Below, piece by piece: positions 26,133-33,327 of a stretch of 64,000 nucleotides of DNA. Positions within the stretch are counted from its first letter, which is position 1, and the number at the start of each line of letters is the position of its first letter. The position numbers and the translations under genes are program-made. Location of the stretch: NCBI GenBank assembly GCA_910585755.1, contig CAJUFH010000009.1, positions 3,237-67,236 of the forward strand, read 5' to 3'. The DNA is from an uncultured Muribaculaceae bacterium. GTDB taxonomy: Bacteria > Bacteroidota > Bacteroidia > Bacteroidales > Muribaculaceae. The notes below the pieces were generated by a model. That model searched no databases and was not told where the DNA came from. It saw only the letters and a program-made list of their open reading frames with translations.

Positions 26133-28163
26133 TTATTTGCGGATGACGCGGGCTGTCGCGCCGCGGCGCTCGATGAAAATTCCGTTGGCGGGGGAGGCTA
26201 CGCGTATGCCTTGCAGGTTGTAGTATTCGGCGGGGACGTTCTCTGAATCGGTTATGGTTTCGGCCACACTTGTTTCGGGGAGGTAAATCGAGAGGGAGCC
26301 ATCGGAAGCGCCGTTGACCGAGAGGGTCCCGGGAGAGAAGGATATGACTCCGTCGGACATCTTTCCAGCGGTATGGTCGTATTCACCGGTATCGCGCTCG
26401 CGGTTATCCCACATTTGGGCGAACATGGCGTTATAGGTCGGTTCCATATATACGGGGCTTCCTCCCGTTTCCAGGCCGGTGGCAACTGTCAGTCGGGTTG
26501 CCACGCCACCCATCGCTATGTCGGCCATTGTCACGAGCGCGGGGTCGGTCGCGTCAATGAATAGCTGAGAACCGCTGTCTGGGTGGGTGATACCGTTGAC
26601 CTGTTCAGTCAGGCGGGCGAATGGTGCTTCGATACGGTAGTAACCTTTGAGGTCGGGACATTCATAAATGTCGGCTTGGGAATAATATGTGCCTTCGAGT
26701 CCGAGTTGTTTAGAGACGAGGTTATCTTCAATCGTGCATTTTCCGAGATGGTTCCAGCGGTCGAGTTTCATATTTCTCGCGAGCGCGCCGGCGTTTGCCC
26801 CCATATGGTGCTTCCCTGCCGCGTCTTTCGGAACTATAATGAAGAAATAGCGGCCCGAGCCTGCGGAGAAGTCTTTGGGGGAGATTGTCATTCCCTCGGA
26901 GGCGGGATATTCACGGATTTCAAGGCCCGCTTCCTTGTTCGCGATTCTGTCATAAACGTGCTCGAAGAAATATCTTTCGGCATTCCGCTCTTTTTCCCTG
27001 ACGAGAGCGCAGTCGAACGAAGCGATATTAGGGCTTATGTTTTCAAGCTTATAGTTGAGGAGGCGACCCTCCTCGGTAATCTTCGAGAGGTCGAAGCCAT
27101 AATCGACATAACCCGGCATTTCGAGTACGATGTCGTCTACGTTATCTGAGCTTTCAATCCAGGAGTGGTCTATGTAGACCGAATTATGGGGCATAACAAT
27201 CTTGTTGTCAAAGAATTTCCCCCACTCCCAGGCGTAAAACCTGTCGATGTCGTCGCGGGAGTATTTGTCCCAGCCAGCGAGGTTGTGTGTGCCGGAAAAA
27301 ATCATGCCTGACCATTCGAGCCAAAGTCCCGACTGGCTGTAAGGAATCTCTACCCGCGACGGGTCTGACGCGTCGAAAACGAGGTAATAGTCATCCCCCT
27401 GGAGTGAGGGGAAATAAGCCATAACCGGGTTGCGGTCGATATATTGCAGGTTTTCGTGGTTCGGATGGGACTGCCCGAACGGGTTCTTGACGCGGAATAC
27501 GGCGTTATTGTCGGCCCTTGCCTCGATTTCAACCTCGTAACTGTATGCGTTTTTGGTCGCGTCGCCGCCGGTTGCCGTTCTGTCGGCAACCCTGCTGACG
27601 TTCTCTATCATACGGCCTTTCCCAAGGGGGATCCATTCGGCTTCACCCTGATAGTTGCTGTGGATGTATATGTATTCGGGGCCTCGCAGGAGCTGGTTTT
27701 GCGCGTCGAAGGTCGCGTAGACGATTTTGTAGCGGTAAGGTTTCTCGAAATCAACGAGAAAGGCCTTGTCGTCGCGGGAGAATGTCCGCGTGCGGTTTTC
27801 GAAGCCGTCGCCGAAAAGGAGCTGATGGGTTGACGGCCAGAGGATTTCTTCCTCGTATGACAGCACAGCGACGCGGATCGAGGCTGTTTTCTCGTCGAGA
27901 TTCAGCCCGACCTGTCCCTGCCGGGTTGTGGAGCCGTAGACGAACTGAACGGAGAGAACCGGTTCTGTCTCGTTGCCTTCTGTCATAAGAGCCCGAGGTG
28001 CCATCGGACGGCTTTCAACCGCTCCCGGGAGGGCGGGGATGCCACCGGGAAGCGAGATGGGGGAGGACGCTGTCAGTTGGTCAAACGAACGGTCATCGTA
28101 ATTGTCGGCGGCAACGCCGAGGCTTCCGAGAAGCAATGAGAGAAAAACGGTTGTGTTTTTCAT
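26133..28163 (-). CDS. Secreted protein of unknown function with C-terminal sorting-domain-like tail
   Basis: The 676-residue protein has a signal peptide (MKNTTVFLSLLLGSLGVAA) and long beta-rich regions. The C-terminus (about 635-676) contains YYNLQGIRVASPANGIFIERRG-type sequence (NLQG, RV, P, GIFI) ending in basic residues. That resembles the type-A sorting domains of Bacteroidetes secreted and surface proteins. No catalytic motif is recognised. It is expressed from a full-consensus promoter with a leader of about 100 nt. Confidence 0.75.
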   Translation of the reverse strand: MKNTTVFLSLLLGSLGVAADNYDDRSFDQLTASSPISLPGGIPALPGAVESRPMAPRALMTEGNETEPVLSVQFVYGSTTRQGQVGLNLDEKTASIRVAVLSYEEEILWPSTHQLLFGDGFENRTRTFSRDDKAFLVDFEKPYRYKIVYATFDAQNQLLRGPEYIYIHSNYQGEAEWIPLGKGRMIENVSRVADRTATGGDATKNAYSYEVEIEARADNNAVFRVKNPFGQSHPNHENLQYIDRNPVMAYFPSLQGDDYYLVFDASDPSRVEIPYSQSGLWLEWSGMIFSGTHNLAGWDKYSRDDIDRFYAWEWGKFFDNKIVMPHNSVYIDHSWIESSDNVDDIVLEMPGYVDYGFDLSKITEEGRLLNYKLENISPNIASFDCALVREKERNAERYFFEHVYDRIANKEAGLEIREYPASEGMTISPKDFSAGSGRYFFIIVPKDAAGKHHMGANAGALARNMKLDRWNHLGKCTIEDNLVSKQLGLEGTYYSQADIYECPDLKGYYRIEAPFARLTEQVNGITHPDSGSQLFIDATDPALVTMADIAMGGVATRLTVATGLETGGSPVYMEPTYNAMFAQMWDNRERDTGEYDHTAGKMSDGVISFSPGTLSVNGASDGSLSIYLPETSVAETITDSENVPAEYYNLQGIRVASPANGIFIERRGATARVIRK

Positions 28164-28266
28164 AGCACTGTTTTTTGATTAGTATGAAAGAAGTTTAAAA
28201 GAAAAAGAAAAGCCTGTTTTTTGATTCCCGAAGGAATCGTAAACAGACTTTAATAGTCCGACACCG

Positions 28267-28297
28267 CAAAATTACGCAAATAATTGGTAATTGCAAA
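28267..28297 (-). promoter_or_regulatory. Promoter of the 676-residue secreted protein
   Basis: On the minus strand TTTG (28294-28297), 19-nt spacer, TAATTTTG (28267-28274): a full consensus match, leaving a leader of about 100 nt. Confidence 0.7.
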
Positions 28298-28345
28298 TAA
28301 ATCTGATATTTGCTGATGCCGATATGTATGGGGCAGATGTCCCGG

Positions 28346-29470
28346 TTAGTTCAGTTGGGGCTCAGGGGCGAGGCAGGAGTCCTTTTTTTTTGTGTAGACG
28401 CGGACGGGCTGGTCGCCGTTGAGGGCGTCGAGGGCGTTGTTGGCCAGGGCTTTCAGCTCGTCTTCGCCGGGATAGACGCGGACGGGGGCGAGATACTCGA
28501 CGCGTTCTACGATGCGGGGCACGACGTATTTCGAGTGGGCGATACCTCCCGTGAGGAGTATGGCGTCGACTTTGCCGAACAGGGGCGCTCCCTGGGCGGC
28601 GATCGCTTTGGCTACCTGGTAGCACATCGCGTCGAGGACGAGGCGGGCGTGCTCGTCGCCGTTGGCGATGCGCTCTTCGATTTCGGGGACGGAGACCGTC
28701 CCGAGGTGGATAGCCAGTCCGGCTTTGCCGGAAATGCGCTTTTTAAGCTGTTCGCTGGTATAGCGGCCCGAGTAGCAGAGGTCGATCAGCGCCCCGGTGG
28801 GGAGGGTTCCGGCGCGTTCGGGTGAGAATGGGCCTTCGCCGTCGAAGGCGTTGTTGACGTCGATGCAGACCCCGTGGTCGTGCGCTCCGACGGAGATTCC
28901 GCCTCCGAGGTGGCATATTATAAGGTTGAGGTCCTCGTATTTCACCCGTTTGCCGGTCTCGGAGGAAAGCTCGGCGGCGAAGCGGCGGCCTATGGCGCGC
29001 TGGTTGAGTGCGTGCCAGGTTGTTATGCGTGGCATTATGGGGGAGCCGGTTATGCGGGCGATGTCGGGCATCTCGTCAACGATTCCGGGGTCGGCGATAT
29101 AGGCCTTGCATCCGGGGAGCTCATCGGCGAGGTCGCGGGCGATGAGGCATCCGAGGTTGCAGGCGTGGTCGCGGTGGGGATGGGTCATCTCGTCGACCAT
29201 GGCGTCGTTGACCTCGTAGATTCCGGCGGGGATGGGGCGCAGGAGCCCTCCGCGACCGATAATCGCGTCGAACTCAAAGGGGATTCCGTGCTCGGCGAGG
29301 GTGTTGAACACCAGGTCGCGGCGGAATTCCTTTTGGTCGATCACGCGGGGGAACCGGCTAAGCTCCTCTACGGAGTGGCGGATTGTATGCTCAAGCGTAG
29401 GTTTTTCGTCTTCGTATACAGCGATTTTGGTTGAGGTTGATCCGGGGTTTATGGCGAGGATTTTCTTCAT
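28346..29470 (-). CDS. buk: Butyrate kinase
   Basis: The 374-residue ASKHA-fold kinase makes butyrate and ATP from butyryl phosphate. It begins KKILAINPGSTSTKIAVYED and has CHLGGGISVGAHDHG and LTGGIAHS in the nucleotide site. It lies 83 bases after the phosphate butyryltransferase gene in the same direction. The pair may act on butyrate or on branched short-chain acids. Confidence 0.93.
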   Translation of the reverse strand: MKKILAINPGSTSTKIAVYEDEKPTLEHTIRHSVEELSRFPRVIDQKEFRRDLVFNTLAEHGIPFEFDAIIGRGGLLRPIPAGIYEVNDAMVDEMTHPHRDHACNLGCLIARDLADELPGCKAYIADPGIVDEMPDIARITGSPIMPRITTWHALNQRAIGRRFAAELSSETGKRVKYEDLNLIICHLGGGISVGAHDHGVCIDVNNAFDGEGPFSPERAGTLPTGALIDLCYSGRYTSEQLKKRISGKAGLAIHLGTVSVPEIEERIANGDEHARLVLDAMCYQVAKAIAAQGAPLFGKVDAILLTGGIAHSKYVVPRIVERVEYLAPVRVYPGEDELKALANNALDALNGDQPVRVYTKKKDSCLAPEPQLN

Positions 29471-29553
29471 CTTTCTTCGGGGTTTTGAAAACGTTTGTTG
29501 TCAGGGGTATATACTTAAACGCGGCTATGCGTGTTCCGCTGGAGCGGAAAACA

Positions 29554-30459
29554 TCAAGCTCCGAGGACGGCCATCGCCAGGGAGTAGAATTTCGACAGCC
29601 CGGTATCGGCGCGGGAGGTTAGCACTACGGGGCATTTCGGGCCGAGCAACATTCCTGCCACTTCGGCGTGGCCGAAGTAGGTAATTGTCTTATAGAATGT
29701 GTTGGCCGATTCGATGTTCGGGAAAATCAGGAGGTCGGCTTCTCCGGCGACCTCGGACTCGAGGTGTTTCACCTGGGCGGAATGGTGGTCGCAGGCGGTC
29801 TTGACATCCATCGGGCCGGCGAGTGCCGCGTTTCCGAAGGCTCCTTCCGCGGCCATCCCGACGAGGGTCTGCGCGTCAACGGAGTTGGGAAACTTCGGGT
29901 TGACCTTCTCCGTGAAATGAATCAGGGCGACTTTCGGGCGGTCGATTCCGAAATGGCGGAGCATCGCGAGGTCGAGCGAGATTACGCGCTCTTTCTGCTC
30001 CAGGGTGGGATAGGGGATTACGGCCACGTCGGAGAAGAAGAGGAGGCGGTTCATACCAGGGACCTGAGCGGCAGTCATATGGGTCAGGAGTGAGCCTTGG
30101 GGCAGGATGCCGGTCTCCTTGTTGAGAATCGCGCGCAGGAAGTTATCCGTGTTGATGATACCCTTCATCAGGGCGCCGGCGCGCCCCTCGCGGGCGAGCT
30201 CTACAGCGCGGCGGGCGGCGGTGTCGGAGTCCTTTTCATCGATGATTTCTATTCTGTCGGCGAACTCCTCGACGAATCGCACACCTTTCAGCTTGCCGCT
30301 GTCACCAACGAGGATGAAGTCGGCTATGTTTTCTCGGAGAGCTCTCTCGACGGCGTACTGTGTTTCGGGGTCGTCGGCGCAGACGACAGCGATTTTCTTG
30401 CGGTCGGCACGGGCGCTGAGGTGCGCGGTCAGCTCTTGGAAATTTCTGATTTGCTCCAT
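29554..30459 (-). CDS. ptb: Phosphate butyryltransferase / phosphate acyltransferase
   Basis: The 301-residue PTA/PTB-family enzyme converts acyl-CoA and phosphate to acyl phosphate, upstream of butyrate kinase. It shows GALMKGIINTDNFLRAILNKE and the C-terminal GHAEVAGMLLGPKCPVVLTSRAD segment. The start is the ATG at 30459 (MEQIRNFQ); the frame is open further up but reads through the A+T-rich leader. Confidence 0.9.
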   Translation of the reverse strand: MEQIRNFQELTAHLSARADRKKIAVVCADDPETQYAVERALRENIADFILVGDSGKLKGVRFVEEFADRIEIIDEKDSDTAARRAVELAREGRAGALMKGIINTDNFLRAILNKETGILPQGSLLTHMTAAQVPGMNRLLFFSDVAVIPYPTLEQKERVISLDLAMLRHFGIDRPKVALIHFTEKVNPKFPNSVDAQTLVGMAAEGAFGNAALAGPMDVKTACDHHSAQVKHLESEVAGEADLLIFPNIESANTFYKTITYFGHAEVAGMLLGPKCPVVLTSRADTGLSKFYSLAMAVLGA

Positions 30460-30760
30460 GGTAAAGGGTATGCTTGACGGATTTTCTGCAAATATCAGCA
30501 AAAAAATGCACATATACGCATAATCAGTGCAAAAAAATAGTTAACAGGGCTTATTTTTTATGCGAATAACGCCGTCAAAAAACGTAATTTATTATGTGTT
30601 TTAAAACATACTTATAAAATCTGTAAGCTGATGTTTGTTGTATGCGGTGAATATCAATCGAAACGGGTCGCTGAGGCTGCACAAACAGCGGTAAAATGCG
30701 CGGATTCTTAAAAAGTCTTATTAGCGCCATAAAACAGCGTTTCGGCCAAAATAATGCGAC
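30460..30760. other. A+T-rich non-coding stretch upstream of ptb
   Basis: I see no gene. It holds the long leader/promoter zone of ptb-buk, with several A and T runs and no clear TAnnTTTG element. Confidence 0.5.
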
Positions 30761-30795
30761 AAAAAACCGGAGATACCAACCAATGGCGTCTCCGG
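30761..30795 (-). terminator. Terminator of the candidate small transcript
   Basis: On the minus strand, stem CCGGAGACGCCA with TGGTATCTCCGG (30768-30795) is followed by TTTTTT. It lies about 40 nt after the 25-codon ORF. Confidence 0.75.
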
Positions 30796-30836
30796 CGGGA
30801 ATATTAAATCAGATGAAGAGAATTCCCAAAGTATGC

Positions 30837-30914
30837 TTAAAATTTGGTTTTACTGAAAGGTAATATGTAAAATGTGTAATACAACTGATTGATTAGTTCT
30901 GGCACTATTGCCAT
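30837..30914 (-). CDS. Candidate 25-residue hydrophobic peptide
   Basis: ATG at 30914 opens a 25-codon frame: MAIVPELINQLYYTFYILPF followed by SKTKF. It is hydrophobic and aromatic with a basic end. It begins about 14 nt after the predicted start of a short transcript bounded by a full promoter (30935-30965) and a terminator (30761-30795). I do not recognise the peptide. Alternatives are a leader peptide for attenuation of ptb-buk, a small membrane peptide or toxin, or a chance frame in a small RNA. Confidence 0.4.
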   Translation of the reverse strand: MAIVPELINQLYYTFYILPFSKTKF

Positions 30915-30934
30915 TGTTTCTCTTTGTTATGTTG

Positions 30935-30965
30935 CAAAGTTAACGAAAAAATCGTTAATTCCAAA
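30935..30965 (-). promoter_or_regulatory. Promoter with operator-like palindrome
   Basis: On the minus strand TTTG (30962-30965), 19-nt spacer, TAACTTTG (30935-30942). Inside the spacer and touching the -7 box lies the palindrome TTAACGA-N5-TCGTTAA (30940-30958), well placed for repression. Confidence 0.65.
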
Positions 30966-31067
30966 CATTTCGTCAATAATTTTTCAAAAACGCTGAATTT
31001 TTGGGAAAACGGGTCTTTTGACGCACTCTTGTCGCATTTATCCGGTTATTCGGAGCGTCGATAGGCA

Positions 31068-31105
31068 AAAGGCGCCGCGTCATAACGATTTGACGCGGCG
31101 CCTTT
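31068..31105 (-). terminator. Terminator of htpG
   Basis: Perfect 15-bp stem AAAGGCGCCGCGTCA / TGACGCGGCGCCTTT (31068-31082, 31091-31105), located 23 bases after the htpG stop. Confidence 0.85.
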
Positions 31106-31127
31106 CGTATCCGGATGGAGGATTGGG

Positions 31128-33164
31128 TCAGAGGAGCTGGACGGAGCGGGCGATGAAGCGGGAGAGGTCTTCGCCGCGGAGGAGTCCGTTGCCCAGGAGG
31201 GCGAGGTCGAGGAGCTGCTTGACCACGGGCTGGGTAGCGGCGTAGTCGCTGACGAGCTTCGTCTGGCGTTCGCGGGCGGCGGTTACTTCGGCGCTGAGTG
31301 TGTCGGCCTGTTTGGAGGCTTCGGCGTCATCCTTCTTCTCGCGGAGCTTGGTTATTTCGGCGTTCTTGGCCTCGATTTCCTCCTCGATAGGCTTTACCTG
31401 CGCGGCGAGGGCTTCGTCGGCGGCCGCGGTGACGCGCTTGACTACGGGCTGCTCGGTGTTGACGATAAGCTGGTAGCTGTCGGGCATGTCGCCGTAGAAG
31501 TTCATACCGGGCTGGAGGGCGGCCATCTCTTTCATACGACGCATGTACTCGTTCTGGGTGACGACAACCGGCGCGTCGGTTTCCTTCATAGCCTCGAAGG
31601 AGATGAGGAACTGCGCCTTGTCGACTTTCGGGAGCTGGGAGTTGAAGAGGGTCGTCAGAATGTCGCGCTGGGTCGGGGTCAGGTCGGCGGTTTTGCGGTC
31701 GGCCTTGGGAATGAGGTTGTCGATCACGTCGGAGTCGACACGCACGAGGCGGCACTTTTCAATCTTGTGCTCGAGAAGTCCTACGAAATGGCTGTCGAGC
31801 TGGCCGTCCATGACGAGCACGCTGTAACCGCGGTCGGTCGCGGCCTTGATGTAGGTGTACTGGGTGGTGGGGTCGGTCGCGTAAAGCATTACGATGTCAC
31901 CCTCCTTGTCGGTCTGCTCGGGGGAGACGAGTTCCTTGTATTCGTCGATTGTGAAGTAGCGTCCCTCGGTGTCCTTGAGGAGGTCGAACTTCATCGCGGC
32001 GTCGCAGAACTTCTCGTCGGTCAGCATTCCGTATTCGATGAAGATTTTGATGTCGTCCCATTTCTGCTCGAACTCCTTGCGGTCGGCCTTGAACAGCTCT
32101 TCGAGGCGCGAGGCGACCTTCTTGGTGATGTAGGAGGAGATTTTCTTAACGTTGGAGTCGCTTTGGAGATAGGAGCGGCTGACGTTCAGGGGGATGTCTG
32201 GGGAGTCAATCACGCCCTGTAGGAGCATCATGAACTCGGGCACCACGCCTTCCACCGAGTCGGTGACGTAGACCTGGTTGCAGTAGAGCTGGATGCGGTT
32301 CTTCGTGATCTCGAAATTGTTCTTGATTTTCGGGAAGAAGAGAATGCCGGTAAGGGTGAAGGGGTAGTCGACGTTGAGGTGAATCCAGAAGAGGGGGTCG
32401 TCCTGTCCGGGATAGAGCTCATGGTAGAAGTCGCGGTAGTCCTGGTCTGTCAGGGAGGCCGGCTTCTTGGTCCAGGTCGGCTCGGTGATGTTGATTACCT
32501 TGTCGCGGTCGGTGTCGACCATCTTTCCGTCCTTCCATTCCTGCTCCTTGCCGGAAATGACAGGCACGGGGAGGAAGCGGCAGTATTTTTTCAGAAGGGC
32601 GTCGACGCGGCCCTGTTCGAGGAACTCTTTGTTTTCTTCGTCGATGTGGAGGATTATGTCGGTTCCGCGCTCTGCTTTCTCGGTCGGCTCCATGGTGAAC
32701 TCAGGGGAGCCGTCACATACCCAGCGAACCGCCTCTGCCCCTTCCTTATAGCTGAGGGAACGGATTTCGACCTTGGAGGCCACCATGAAGGCGGAGTAGA
32801 AACCGAGGCCGAAATGGCCGATGATGGCGTTGGCGTTGTCCTTGTATTTCTCGAGAAACTCTTCGGCGCCGGAGAAGGCGATCTGGTTGATGTATTTGTC
32901 GATATCCTCGGCTGTCATGCCGATGCCGTGGTCTGAGACTGTGAGCGTTCCGGCTTCTTTGTCGACGGTGACGCGGACGGTCATATCGCTGAGGTCACCC
33001 TTGAACTCGCCGAAGGAGGAGAGGGTTTTCAGTTTCTGCGTAGCGTCGACGGCGTTAGAAACCAGTTCGCGGAGGAAGATTTCGTGGTCGCTGTAAAGGA
33101 ATTTCTTGATTACCGGGAAGATGTTATCGGTAGTAACTCCGATTGTGCCTTTGGTCTGTGACAT
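31128..33164 (-). CDS. htpG: Chaperone HtpG (Hsp90)
   Basis: The 678-residue Hsp90 begins with the GHKL ATPase domain: ELVSNAVDATQKLK, the DHGIGMTAEDI motif and GHFGLGFYSAF, the lid and nucleotide contacts. Middle and dimerisation domains follow. The length fits Bacteroidales HtpG. It ends just before a strong terminator. Confidence 0.96.
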   Translation of the reverse strand: MSQTKGTIGVTTDNIFPVIKKFLYSDHEIFLRELVSNAVDATQKLKTLSSFGEFKGDLSDMTVRVTVDKEAGTLTVSDHGIGMTAEDIDKYINQIAFSGAEEFLEKYKDNANAIIGHFGLGFYSAFMVASKVEIRSLSYKEGAEAVRWVCDGSPEFTMEPTEKAERGTDIILHIDEENKEFLEQGRVDALLKKYCRFLPVPVISGKEQEWKDGKMVDTDRDKVINITEPTWTKKPASLTDQDYRDFYHELYPGQDDPLFWIHLNVDYPFTLTGILFFPKIKNNFEITKNRIQLYCNQVYVTDSVEGVVPEFMMLLQGVIDSPDIPLNVSRSYLQSDSNVKKISSYITKKVASRLEELFKADRKEFEQKWDDIKIFIEYGMLTDEKFCDAAMKFDLLKDTEGRYFTIDEYKELVSPEQTDKEGDIVMLYATDPTTQYTYIKAATDRGYSVLVMDGQLDSHFVGLLEHKIEKCRLVRVDSDVIDNLIPKADRKTADLTPTQRDILTTLFNSQLPKVDKAQFLISFEAMKETDAPVVVTQNEYMRRMKEMAALQPGMNFYGDMPDSYQLIVNTEQPVVKRVTAAADEALAAQVKPIEEEIEAKNAEITKLREKKDDAEASKQADTLSAEVTAARERQTKLVSDYAATQPVVKQLLDLALLGNGLLRGEDLSRFIARSVQLL

Positions 33165-33242
33165 ATCTTATCTTATATGTTTGTTTTGTTGCCTGGTATG
33201 CGAGGTGGGTAGGAAATCCCGCCTTCCATTATAACAAACGGC

Positions 33243-33275
33243 AAAAAAAATGCCAGTCGCTATGACCGGCATTTT
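33243..33275 (-). terminator. Terminator of clpC
   Basis: On the minus strand, stem AAAATGCCGGTC / GACTGGCATTTT (33247-33275) runs into a T8 tract. Confidence 0.85.
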
Positions 33276-33327
33276 CAATATAAAGTAAGTTAAAAATCTG
33301 TCTGATGGCAGGGAGGGACTGACAAAA

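Larger units (their letters stand above)
30761..30929 (-). ncRNA. Candidate small transcript (about 170 nt)
   Basis: It is defined by a full-consensus promoter on the minus strand and an intrinsic terminator, with no annotated gene between. It may be a small mRNA for the 25-residue frame or a leader/attenuator RNA for ptb-buk. Confidence 0.5.
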
